DNA of 64,000 nt from Datnioides undecimradiatus (Eukaryota; Chordata; Actinopteri; Lobotiformes; Datnioididae). The stretch lies in NCBI GenBank assembly GCA_008933995.1, contig WARS01000011.1, forward strand, positions 11,251,516 through 11,315,515. The letters run 5' to 3'. A program made the translations under genes and the position numbers. The notes beneath the pieces were generated by a model. It was not told the origin of the DNA. It worked only from the letters and a program-made list of their open reading frames with translations, and searched no databases. Positions within the stretch are counted from its first letter, which is position 1. Every line of letters begins with the position of its first letter. Positions 27,201 to 38,700 of the stretch are shown here, one piece after another.

Positions 27201-30200
27201 TGATGCCTCCTCCTTGTCCTCCAGGGTGAACCAGGAGAAAATGAAGCGCCACAGAGAAACAATCCTGCCTCCCTCGGCCCCCAAGGGCTCCACACCTGCT
27301 GCGATGGGACGAGTGGCAGCCACGAGCACACAGGGTGAGAATACACATACAGTACAAGCAAAAAGCACTTTTTACATGCACAGCTCACATTTTATACAAA
27401 AATATGTTCTTACTTACTTAGTAGTTCATATTAATGTGATTCTTAGTAAATCACATGAGCTTCTTTTGTGTTTGGATGTAGACAGACGAGCCTCTGGACA
27501 AAATGACACAGAGTCACATGAAATGCTGGCCCAGCGCATTGAGAAGGATGTGGTGAGAGTTGTCTAACCACAGTGATACCCATTATTGCATTACACTGCT
27601 CATTGTATCATCTCAAAATGCTACATACTTCATGCTAAACACCAGCATTTGTGTCCCTCAGCAAATCCTCAACTGTGCCCTGGATGACATAGAAATTTTT
27701 GTGTCACGGCTGCAAAAGGCAGCAGAGGCCTTTTCCCAGCTCAACCATCGCAACAAGAGTAAGAAGAATAAGAAGAAAGGACCAGCAGGTCTGTCTCCCT
27801 TTCTTCTGGTGTGGTGGCACGAATGCAGTGACAATATGTTTATATTGCTCACGTCGCCATGTTTATGTCTTTTTGTGTCCTGTGGCCCGGGACTCTCATC
27901 CAGTGATGCATGTGTGGTACTGGTAGCCAGTTTGGGTTTTCTGTAAAGTAACACAGTATTCATTACTCAATTATCATTACAGATGTAATATTATTACTTT
28001 TATTCACTCCCTGGCACTGCTGATATGGTGTGTTTCTGTCAATGTTACACCCACAGATTTGTTGATCTATTACTAATTATCTCTGTGTTATTACTATATT
28101 TTGTCTCATTAATTCAAAGTGGTTTTATATTAAAGACAATAAAATTCTGTGTAATTGTGAATGGGAGCCAGCAACAGATGCATATTAGATAAGTCAAAAC
28201 TATTGTACCCTTTATCCACAAATGTCCACGGCCAGAAAGTGTAATAGCATTTGTTTCTACTAATTATTACTGTTCAAAGTAATAATATTACTGTAACATG
28301 TTGCTGAGTAATGTTTGACCACTTGATGCAGGCAGTGGTGTGATGCTGTGTTTTGTTCCCTGTGCAGTGAGACACACTGCACAGGGAACAGACATGTTAC
28401 TGACCAATGTGCCCGTGTCAGAGGCAAACACACACACTAAGTGTTCACACATAATTTGGTTAAATCAATGTAAAAGTAACAAATGTGTGTTGTCCCTGAC
28501 TGTAGAGACACATGTGCTGAAAGTTGTGTATTCTCTCTCTAGAGAATCTGTTTCTCAACTTGGGTCAGAATCCGATTTTGTGTTGTTTAAAGATTTGTAA
28601 GACTGATTTATTGATTGATATGTTTAAAAAATATATTTCTTTTTTAAGATTAATTTGTACATGCAAGACATAAAAAAATCATGCGATTTAAAGCTTGCAG
28701 ACCCTCTAAAATACTATTAATAGGAACTCAGCTGTTCAAATTCACCTTGTATATTTTTTAAAGAAAACTTTGAGCTGAGAAACCCTGATGCAGCACCTTT
28801 TTTTCTTTTACTCTCTGGGCAAGGATAAACTTTTGAAATTTCACGTTGTTTATTAACCAATAATTTTTGTATTTTTAACTTTTATTTTCACCAGAGACGT
28901 ATGTCACAAATCTCAGTAAATGTTAAAATAACATTTAAGTTTATGAACCCTGGCCAGAGAGTGAAACCCGTCTGATAACTCGACCTGTAACTCTGGAGTC
29001 TGTGTGTGGTCATTGTTGCTCTGTTTGTTTACAGAGGGCATGCTGACCTTGCGAGCCAAGCCCCCCTCTGAAGCAGAGTTCATTGATAGCCTGCAGAAAC
29101 TGAAGCTGGCCCTCAACCTCTTGGTGAGATATTGCAGCTCCTAACCTCCCTCGTTCATCACGTTCATCAGTTGCCCATCATCACCCTCTCACTGTGTTAT
29201 CTGTCACTGCACCCCCTGCAGGCCAAACTGAAGAAACACATACAGAATCCAAGTGCGTCTGAGCTGGTTCATTTCCTCTTCGGCCCACTGGAGCTGGTAA
29301 GAGCAATAAATCTGATGTCACAAAGGTTGATATGGATGACAGCTGTCGTACAGAAAATGCCATCATCCTGAATACTTGGTGGTTTTTCTGAATGTCAACA
29401 GCATAAATCCGTGTCACGCAAAATAAGTTTTCCCTGTCATTGGATATCTTCAATGTTGACTGAGCCCACAGGTGCATCTGAAACAAAAACACTAAGCTTC
29501 TTTCAAAACACAGGGAGACAACAGTTTTGCATTTGCATTGTCACCATTAGACATTTGTTTTATTTTTTATGGCACCACACCCACTGCCGCTCTGCTAAAC
29601 TCTCACCCGACTGGAGCGACGTGGCTTTCAGCTCTGACTTAGGTGCAGCCACAATTACATAATGTTGGTCACACCTATGATACTGCTGGATAGAAACACA
29701 CAGAGCTATGATTAGACTCTACGTTGATATGGTCCACTAACCCCTGAACACATTGGTTAAGGTAATACAAGGGATGGAGATCCTAAATATTGAGGATAAA
29801 TTAAATGTGCCTAGAGCACTGAGAATTAGCAGTAAATGTTTATTCACATCTACAGTCTTGTTTTCATATTCTGTAATCACTTCCTAATTCAGTCAGCTGT
29901 CAATATGATGATATGTCTTTCCGTCACATTGTCAGTGACCACTCATTAGTCATCAATCAGTGAACGTCTGAATGTGTCCACAGGTGCTGAAGAGCTGTGG
30001 AAGTCCTGAACTGGTGCGTTCAGTCATCTCCCCTCACCTTTCCAAGGATGCTGTCGACTTCCTGCGGGGACACCTAACTCCCAAAGAGATGACCATCTTT
30101 GAGCTCCTGGGGGATGGATGGACCAAACCCAGGTATGAAAATTGCTGTGTTTATTGCATTTATTTGGCACTTTTATCCAAAGTGACAGTTTATTTCTCGA

Positions 30201-32361
30201 TCATCCATTTACACACAGACATACACACACACTCAGCTGCAATGCAAGGTGCTGCTCTGACCATTAAGAGTCAGAGCCTGTGTACACATGTGTAGCTTAA
30301 AGATCACCTTTCAACCATCCTCCTCTTCCTCCTCCTGCAGAGCTGAGTGGCCCAGGGATCAGTGCGCTCCTCCTTATTACCCAAAGTTTCGGAATGGCTG
30401 GGAACCACCAGAGGAGCTCTTCAGGACCGCCCCATGGGAAACAGAGGGACCCACAGGGCCACCGGGGACTCCCACCAGCCCCGACTACAGAAAACAATCA
30501 GCTGAGGATGTAAGAGTTTTGTTTGTAAGCCACTGTCTGTAAAGGTATTGACAATAAAACTTGCTCATTTAACTTTAATCTGTCTGGGAATTTTTTCAGT
30601 TTTATGGAACTCACTCCTCAAGCTCATCAAATGGGTAAGTAATGAAGTGCTTCACACACTTGCTGTCTCTTCCATGCACAAAAGCAAACCATGATGAGAG
30701 ACTAACAATGTGTCTTAACAGGTCATACAATGGGATGACCCAACCCCGCAAATATGCCAAAATTCGCTACCACTTTGTAGCACGGAATGCCAACGAGCTG
30801 TCAGTGCTGCAGGACGAAATCCTGGAGGTAAAAACAACTAACGCAAAGACCGACATATAGTTTTCTACATTTGACCAGAATTGAAATGTGCATTGTAGCA
30901 TCTCACAGGGGGGATGCAAACCCTTCCTAGGCCACTGTGACATTAAACATCTCAGCTTGGCTAAATGTGATAGTGTCTTCTGTAGACAGCTTATAAAAAA
31001 TGTAAAGTCACGGCCAGAAGGTGTGAATGAGATATGAAATTTGTATTGCAGGTAATAGAGGATGACAAGCAGTGGTGGAAACTGAGGAATCGCAGCGGTC
31101 AGGCCGGCTACGTCCCATTTAACATCCTTGATGTGGTGAAGATAGAGGAGCCAGAAGGCGTTTACAACCAGGTGACCTGCTGTACTATACAGCACACGCA
31201 GTGCATTAACATTGTTTGATAAAGACCCATAAGACTTTTCTGATAGCATTGTGTCTTTCCCTCTCTGAGCCTGTTTTGTAGTTATGTGGTGTATTTCTGG
31301 TGTTCCCACAGGCTAAGTAATGTCAGGCAGAACCTTTTTTATCAATCAGTGAAGCTGTTACACTGAGGTTTAATGTCAGATAGCATTTTAAACTCTGCAG
31401 CAGCATTAAGATATTTCGGTTTGCCAGTTTTTAAGGTCTTTTATTTACATTGTACAATATTTGTTGCTTTTACTTTCACTCACTTTACCTACAGTGATAA
31501 TCCTTATCTCAACTGCAAAAGCTCAGGTGTGCTGATACAATGAATTCTGGGAAATGTAGGCATTCACTAACTAAAACAGCTCATGGTTTCTTAATCACAG
31601 TTTGTGGATACATTTGCAATGAGTGTTTGCTTCCTGGTTTAAGTGCAAAAGATGATTAGGACACTAAGAGATCTGTTACAAAGTGTTGGAGTCATGATAA
31701 GGAGATTTTCCAGAGATATTCAGATGAATGAAAAGCTTAGATAAATAACAAACAGTGTATAGTATGAACAAGTCTTCGGTGAAATTTATTTGTTCTTGAA
31801 TGCTTTTGAAGATCACGAATGAAACCTAAGTAACTGTAAAAATATTACAGTACAAATATTACATACAAGCTATCACATTATTAGCAGTGAATGGGCCGTT
31901 TTAGTCCTCAAAGTGCTTTACACTTCATGCTCCGAAAATCCGAAACTGATGGCACCTCATATTTTCCTACATTATCCCGCATTAGTTGCTGCCTTTACAA
32001 TACAATAATTGTTGCATAGGGTTCATCTTCAAATAAAATACAGTCAGCATTGTACTTACTTTTCATCAGCTGGTTATTATATTTTAATGTGGCTTTGTTT
32101 GCAAACTCTCTGCACATTGTGCTGCAATATGTTCCCACCCTTGCTGAAAGCCTACATTCCCAAAGATGTGTACTGCACGCATTCATGCTGCATGCAGGTT
32201 CAGCAACGCCCTGCAGCTGGTAATGCATGCAGCAACTCTTTTCTAGTGTTCACATATTTTGCTTTTGGCTCCCAGGCAAAAATGTATCAACCAGAGTAAG
32301 ATGAAAGACAAACCTGTTTTTGGAATAATACTAGCTGCTTGCTTTCTCATGAACTGTTTTT

Positions 32362-32397
<36 letters not shown>

Positions 32398-34355
32398 CAA
32401 GGCTACAGAATGTCACCTCCTGGTTCTTTGAGCCATGGAGACAGTTTCAACAAGGGCAGACCCAAAGACAAACGTGAGTGAACACAAATGCATATCAAAG
32501 TCTGACGTTAGAAGATTGTGTCTTGAAAATGCAGCTCTTGCACGCTGGTCTGGCGCCTCATGCCTTCCTGTATCTGTCCTGCAGTGATGGATGAGGTCAA
32601 CAATGAGTTATTGATGATGATCACTGCAAACAAAAGCCAGCCACCAACCAGGAAGTTCCGTGTGGAACGATCATCCGGCAGCCAAGTACCTCTCACCTTT
32701 GAGTCAAAACCAGAGCAGGTGACCGCATGGCTCAGCGCAAAAGGTTTCTCAAAACCGTAAGTCATCCATGACGTTCATCGATCCAGCAAATCAAAATACC
32801 TCCCCACACCTCTGCTGACTGAAATGTAAAAGGAAGTATTAAACACAGATAGTTGGCTTTTATAGTCTTTCCCCAGTGTTAATGTGCTGTCAGCGTGTTG
32901 AAGGTCACAGGTTAGGACGAATGTAGTTTATATCAATGATGATGTCCCAGTAAGTCAACATACACAATACTGGGATGCTGGAACAGACACACGTGATGAA
33001 ATGCAGTCTGTGTTAATGTTACAGATTTACACCTGTGCTTTGCTGCTGTTACATGCCACAAAGACTTTTTGAATCAACATCATCAGTGTACTCACTACTA
33101 ATGAAATACAGTAAATCTAAACACAATAATAACTTCATGAGTTGTATGTCTGTCTTGTCTGCAGGACAGTTGAATGTTTGGGGATCCTGACTGGAGCCCA
33201 GCTATTTTCCCTGAACAAAGAAGAACTGAAGGCTGTGTGCGGTGACGAAGGCGGGCGTGTCTACTGTCAGGTCACTGTGCAGAAAGCACAGCTGGAGGTA
33301 AGTCACATGCTTGCATGCGAGCTTGCACGCAGACTACATACACACCTGTTACAACAAAGCTGTTTAACTCACATCTGGATTAATAAAGTTAAAAGCCTCC
33401 AGTAAACATACCTATTTGCAAAAGAGAAAATAATATGCCTTTAATAGATATGAATAATACTCAAATGTGTCAACTCTTAGTCTTCATCTGGGCATGTTGG
33501 GACTAGTGATGACACTCAGGTGTAAACTATTGGAGAGTCACACTCATAATTAATTCAGGTTCAGTCAAAATGTGGGTGTATACACAGTGCAATAAGTTCA
33601 AAACTATTTAGAAAGGATTATTTAATAATTTAGCAACTCCCCACATGGATAATAACATTGTAAGAAGCAGTTATGCATATTTTAATGATAAAGAGCCAAA
33701 CTTACAAATTGAAGCAGATGAATCTTGTTAAACTATACGACTATAGAATTAGTAAATTCCTTAAATATTATTCATCAAATATATAGCTTGCTTTGTCTGA
33801 GTGGCTGTTTTTATGTTGGGCGAATTTAAATCAACAGAAGGAGATCACCACTGAATATGAAAACTCTTCACACAGGAAAAACAAGATGAAGCAACATGTC
33901 CCGACTCAGTCAAAGCAAAGTGGTTTATAGATGTGTGGAGTACATTTATATTGATTAAACAGTGCACTGCTGTTCAATTCCAGACAGCTGACTAGATCAT
34001 TTACTGTGTGTATTCATACTCTGATAAAGAGGTTGACTTCGATTTATTGATCACGGGAAGATTGTGAATGAATCTTTTTTTGTTTCACTGTATATTTCAA
34101 AAGAAGCTGGAAATCTGTATCATACGTACAAAAGCAGCTTCTCTTAACCGGGCTGTTGATTGACTGTACAATTTTATGTCTTAACTGTGGCATTATTATA
34201 GGGCTATTAATGACTTCCTCTCCGGCTCATGGCTATTCTGCACTTTTTAATGGGTGATTTTTGTGTTTCCTTTACAGAAGTCCAGCGGAGACTCAGAGCT
34301 GCAGGAGATCATGAAGCGGAGGCAGGAGAGGATCGACTCTGGCAGCAAAGACTGA
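18212..34355 (+). CDS. eps8l2: epidermal growth factor receptor kinase substrate 8-like protein 2 (eps8l2)
   Basis: Twenty coding exons, all GT-AG and phase-consistent, give a 682-residue protein: 18212-18246, 18698-18744, 23458-23522, 25151-25312, 25855-26004, 27036-27115, 27225-27334, 27482-27552, 27662-27788, 29035-29123, 29222-29296, 29984-30132, 30341-30509, 30600-30634, 30722-30827, 31052-31171, 32398-32473, 32585-32756, 33165-33297, 34278-34355. Human EPS8L2 is 715 residues. Domains: a PTB domain at about 40-165 (starts near [18 protein letters not shown]); a lysine-rich linker; a helical region near 250-330 ([30 protein letters not shown]); an SH3 domain at about 466-520 ([30 protein letters not shown]); and the C-terminal effector/SAM-like helices at about 557-660 ([13 protein letters not shown]). 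EPS8 proteins couple receptor signalling to Rac through SOS1 and ABI1 and bind actin; EPS8L2 helps maintain hair-cell stereocilia. The first coding exon has an acceptor, so a non-coding exon lies upstream. Intron 2 is the largest, at 4.7 kb. Confidence 0.95.
24757..24860. repeat. fragment of fish interspersed repeat (GTTAGCTTAGC-type end)
   Basis: The stretch beginning TTTGCTTAGCGTAGCATACAG and continuing into a variant of GGTTCAGTCCAAACGTAG resembles one end of the element at 25478-25665 and repeats I associate with percomorph genomes. It lies in eps8l2 intron 3. Confidence 0.45.
25478..25665. mobile_element. MITE-like repeat with inverted ends in eps8l2 intron 4
   Basis: The left end reads GGTTAGCTTAGCATAAAGAT and the right end carries the degenerate inverse, CTTTGTGCTAAGATAAGCTAA. 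The ends are therefore inverted repeats flanking about 150 bases with no coding capacity. This matches the layout of a non-autonomous DNA transposon family I recall as common in teleost introns. The mismatches between the ends indicate an old copy. Family assignment would need a repeat library. Confidence 0.6.
28354..28390. repeat. perfect 15-bp inverted repeat with 7-base loop
   Basis: TGTTCCCTGTGCAGT is followed after GAGACAC by its exact reverse complement, ACTGCACAGGGAACA. In RNA this forms a 15-bp uninterrupted stem, extendable by a wobble pair. It lies in the intron between eps8l2 coding exons 9 and 10. It may be the core of a palindromic repeat or a structured intronic element. Confidence 0.85.
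32367..32394. repeat. eps8l2: (TG)14 tract abutting an eps8l2 splice acceptor
   Basis: Fourteen TG units run directly into the CAG acceptor of the exon at 32398-32473, in place of a usual uninterrupted pyrimidine tract. The exon itself is needed for frame continuity. Comparable (TG)n tracts next to acceptors are known to modulate exon inclusion in other genes. Confidence 0.9.
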
Positions 34356-34550
34356 ACTCAATATGAAATCTCTAACTGCAGCCACCTATAAAATCAAGTG
34401 ACAGCAGAACATGCTGATGTACACATTTTTAATTGTATATTTATTTTGTATTCAAGTGTTTTCTTACCTAATTACGATGCTTTTTCTTTGTGTTATTAGA
34501 TTTTGTCGTTGTATGAAAAGAGAAACATATGAATTTGTGTACAGTTTCCT

Positions 34551-34585
34551 GTGTGTGTGAGTATGTGCGTGTGTATGTGTGTGTG
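34551..34585. repeat. eps8l2: (GT)n tract in eps8l2 3' untranslated region
   Basis: Imperfect GT units with GA and GC interruptions, about 200 bases after the eps8l2 stop codon. Confidence 0.85.
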
Positions 34586-34781
34586 AATGCACAACAAGCA
34601 TGTAACACATATTTGTATAAGCGTGGTGGATGTTTATGCCTATTGTCAATATTGCAGCTGTTTACTGAATGACTTGTTAAATAAGTAGATCTTAGCTGTT
34701 GCATATCTAAATCTGTGCCAGAATGTATGACACATGTCCTGATATATAGCCAATTATTCTCACATTGCTGTTTACAGGTAT

Positions 34782-34794
34782 AATAAACAATAAA
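34782..34794 (+). other. eps8l2: eps8l2 polyadenylation signals (two overlapping AATAAA-type)
   Basis: AATAAA occurs at 34782 and again at 34789, about 430 bases after the eps8l2 stop, giving a 3' untranslated region of roughly 450 bases. No other gene lies between here and the fads2 3' end. Confidence 0.7.
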
Positions 34795-35254
34795 ACACAC
34801 TGGGTGTTAGTCATCCCAGCAGGTATCAGAAGTACTCTCATCCTGGTTGGGAACTGCATTAATGAGAAGCTTTTCTATAGCTGTTTATAATCAGACATTC
34901 TCGTGAGCTTGCACCACAGAGAAACTGTCAATAATCCTGCATGAAGATATTGTCAATAATTGTGAGATGCTCACATCGATGTTTGAATGCAGCATGATTT
35001 TTGCAGTGTGAACTGCACTGACAAGAGGAATATTAAAGAATATATGACATTATGTTCTGATACGATTATTCACTGATTATTTTGACAAAATGTTCAAGGG
35101 GTTGTAAATAACATGGGACACGCTGTTTAAAAAGAGTATAATTAAAAATAACTTGGTAAATATTGGATGTCATCCTTTTTTTTAAATAATTCATGGTTGT
35201 GTTTGTGTGTGGATTAATTGATAACAGGGGTGAAGAAACCATCAATACAATTTC

Positions 35255-35260
35255 TTTATT
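35255..35260 (-). other. fads2: probable fads2 polyadenylation signal
   Basis: TTTATT on the plus strand is AATAAA on the minus strand, about 450 bases past the fads2 stop codon. This puts the fads2 and eps8l2 transcript ends roughly 450 bases apart, tail to tail. Confidence 0.55.
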
Positions 35261-35711
35261 TTATACTGTAAGATCAGAACAAGGTTGGCAAGTAAAGAAT
35301 AAGTTTGACAGAAGAAAATCAAATTAAACGCAAAACGTTTTCATCCTGTTACACAGGATTCATCTATTGTCTGCGTTATTGTCATGTTATAGTTCAAACT
35401 GTATCACATGATAAATAAAGAACTGAAAGCATCACTTTAATTAAACCACAATCAGATTTCACAATTGTATTTATAACACCAGACCACTGTTTGTTCAAGA
35501 TACTATAAGGCAATGGAGAGAAAAATCCTGTCAGCACTAAAATACTGCACAGACTGTGAAAAGACTGAACTATAACACCAACGATAAGAAAAAGATCATT
35601 CCCACACTATCAACAGGATTATAAAAATCAAACCGATACAATCAAAGTATGATGCAGAAGAGAAGAAAAAGCCATCACTCCTTTTAGCTTCAGTGTAGAG
35701 AATTGAACGGG

Positions 35712-38700
35712 TCATTTATGAAGATATGCATCAAGCCAGAGGTCCCCTGAGGTCTTCAGTGACCTGAAAAAGAAATGGCCAAAAAATAAACAAAACATCA
35801 GTTAAATGATAAAAAACAATCTATCAGGCTTCTTTGTTTTGCAGGAAAATAGTCTTGAAGGAATTCAGACTTCGTGAAACTCAACAACAAAAACTACACA
35901 ATTGTCTTCATTCTTCTCTTCATTGCACTTAAAGTTCAAACCTTTATTTAGTTTAACTTAGTTTAACCCTCCTATTACCTTTGGGGTCAATTTGACCCCA
36001 TTCGATATTTAATGTCTCAAAAAAAATGATTGACATCGGGGTTTTTTTGCTTCATATTGCTTCATATGACTTTTCCTAATTTAATGGGGACAATTGGGTG
36101 AACATAAAATTAACGTGATCATATGTTTTCGGTGTCCTGTACACATGTTGTACGCATTGGTGTTGTTTGGGGTCAATTTGACCCCAGGCTGTTTTCAGCT
36201 GTATTTAAACATATTAGACATGTCAACATTTTACACACATTTGTTGTGGTTGTTTTGGATGATACTGAGCTCACTATAACATGCAATTTCATAATCTTCA
36301 AAAAGCTTTAGGGCCCTAACCTGGCATAACCTTAACTGTAGTAGTGCGAGAACCACCGATAGTTCACATGACATGGGGGAGGAGAAAACGTCATTCCAGA
36401 GAGAACTTTGATATTTCCCATGCTGTAGAGACACTAAGATCCTCAGCGTTGACCCTCCTGTTGTCTCTCAACCACCAGCAAACACGCTACCTTCCAAAAA
36501 TGGAAAGTTATTATGGTCCGTCTCCATAATAACAACACGGTAGACTTAGTGCTGCTAATGTCATCAAAATGGTTCCAGGCCCCAGATACACTGTCAGCCA
36601 TGTCCAAGACATAAAATCAGCATTTGAGCTCTTCATAACACCATTGATAGAAAAGGATGTACTTAAGATGACAAATTTAGAGGGAGGCGCGTGTATGGAG
36701 ACAGTTGGAAAGACTAAACTGGGTTGCTCACTTTGGCAGGAGTGTACAAGTCAAAAGGGGAAGCAACAGCAAACCTCTGACACTGGAAGGGCAATATTTC
36801 CAGCCACCATGTCTCTAAACACATTCCATGTTTTCTACTGTGTCACACACTTTGCTGACAGAGAAACATGACAGCGCCGACGAGAGCATGCCAATTCACA
36901 GCAAAACGGGATGTACGGGACAACTGGGTTCAGCAGTGACCCTTTCTTTACAATCCAGGCCCCCACATGGCTGTGGATGAATGTCTGGCTGCATTTTGTG
37001 GGCGCTGTCTGTTCAGACAATACATGTCGAGTAAACTGGCCAAATACGGGCAGCATGTGATGCACAGTCCAGCTATACCTGGAATATGCAGGTGTACACT
37101 GGTAAATCCCCTGGGGAAGCACCTGAAGAGAATCAGGGCATGAAGGTGGTACTTGATATGGCTGAAGGACTGAATGTTCATAACATTACATGTGATAATT
37201 TATTACAAATTATTATGACCCAGAATATAATACATGTTACTATTCTTGATAACAGAAATTGTTTTTCATTCCAAATATTATAGATAACAAAATATTTACT
37301 TAGAAATAACATAAAGCCATTAAAACACCAAAAAGATACCCCTTTCTAATTTTGAGGTCAATCAGTGAGATTTTATGGTGATTTGCATATTTCTCCACAG
37401 TCATGTAAGAGGTATACTTGACACATAAACTTGGGTAACAATGGTAATTCTTTCATTTTCTGGAGGTTTAAACTGCTGGGGTCAAATTGACCCCAAAGAT
37501 AAAAGATGTTAGTAAATTTGAAGGTAACAGGAGGGTTAACTTAGCAAACAAAAAAACTGTGTGTCTTCTTTTGACAAGCTCAACATGTCTCATTCAGGTA
37601 ATAAAAAATACACAACCATTAGCATTGGTCTTACCTGATAACATCGACGAGGCCCTGCCACAGTGTTTTCACCTGATAAGGAATCCCGTGTTTCTCACAC
37701 AGTGCATGGACCAGCGGAGCCACCAGGTGGTAGTTGTGGCGCGGCATTGTAGGGAACAAACTTCAAAAGACAAAAGGAACAGATGGGAAACAATCAGACA
37801 TGAAACAGAATCCAAAATGTCAACAACTGGGTTTTAAGTCACTGTACAGTTCGGTAGAACAAAGGATACCTGCAGTTTCTGTTCAAGTGATGTGTTTAAA
37901 ACAGCTAAATCAGCACTGTGTCACCAGCACTGACTTACTGTCTGTTTATTCTGTTGTAATTGATACTGTGCACTGAAGACATTTTCAAAAATGTTATACT
38001 TATGAATAAGAAAACAACAAAAAGGAACTTCCAAAGACAATTTTTACCAATATATTGCTAACTGGACATTTAGTTCATATAGCTCACTGTAATAATTCAA
38101 TCACCTCACTCACATATCAGGGTTTCTACAGGTATCCGTCACCAACTTAATGATTTTTATGACTGATGTTTAGAGAAATAATCCTCTTCTCACTCGAACA
38201 GTTAGCTATAAAGGGAGGTAGTAAATATGTGTTGCAGACTGAGGTTTTATGTAGAAACATGATTATTAGAGTGAGTGAGGTTAATCTATATTTTGCCAGC
38301 AGTAAGCTCAAATATTAAGTAAAAGTACAGCTTCAGGTTCAGTTGTAGGTTGAAATATTTGTAACGTCCACAATTTTGGAAAAAGGTAATTAAAAGATGG
38401 ACTAATTTAATTCCATTTTAAAAATTGTTATGGCCATTAAGATACCAGTGATTAATTGTAAATTCACAGGAAATATAAATCTCTGCCATTTAAGGTTTAT
38501 GTTTTTGCAAAGTAAAAAAAAGGGTTGTATTGTTGTATTTACCCAGTGCAACAGACACAAGAGGTCTACTTCATTTCCTCACGCACACAGATCATTTCAC
38601 GTTTTGGAGTTAACAAATGCACTCAAGGTCCAGATTTGTGTCCTCTTGAAGATGCTGAACCTTTTTTCTTGATTATCTTCTTACTATTAGTTTTGAACAT

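Larger units (their letters stand above)
35963..37539 (+). mobile_element. decayed piggyBac-type DNA transposon in the last fads2 intron
   Basis: The element is flanked by TTAA target duplications (35963-35966 and 37536-37539). Terminal inverted repeats are CCCTCCTATTACC (left) and the reverse complement of CCCTCCTGTTACC (right). Inside each is a 19-bp palindrome, TGGGGTCAATTTGACCCCA or a one-base variant. The spacer is 2 bases on the left and 27 on the right, the asymmetric arrangement known for piggyBac. Plus-strand transposase remnants of the PGBD4-like kind are scattered over about 36600-37200: [41 protein letters not shown] and [20 protein letters not shown]. They contain stops and frameshifts and end after a Thr-Cys-Asp-Asn motif near 37199. 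The C-terminal half is absent, so the 1.57-kb copy is internally deleted and inactive. It lies opposite to fads2 and makes up most of that 1.87-kb intron. Confidence 0.93.

Noticed and set aside
30767-31309. 180-codon minus-strand open frame
   Set aside because: It overlaps two eps8l2 SH3 exons on the other strand and is a shadow of them.
36569-36871. 100-codon plus-strand open frame in a fads2 intron taken as a separate gene
   Set aside because: Its pieces match piggyBac transposase and it lies within a TTAA-flanked element with broken frames.
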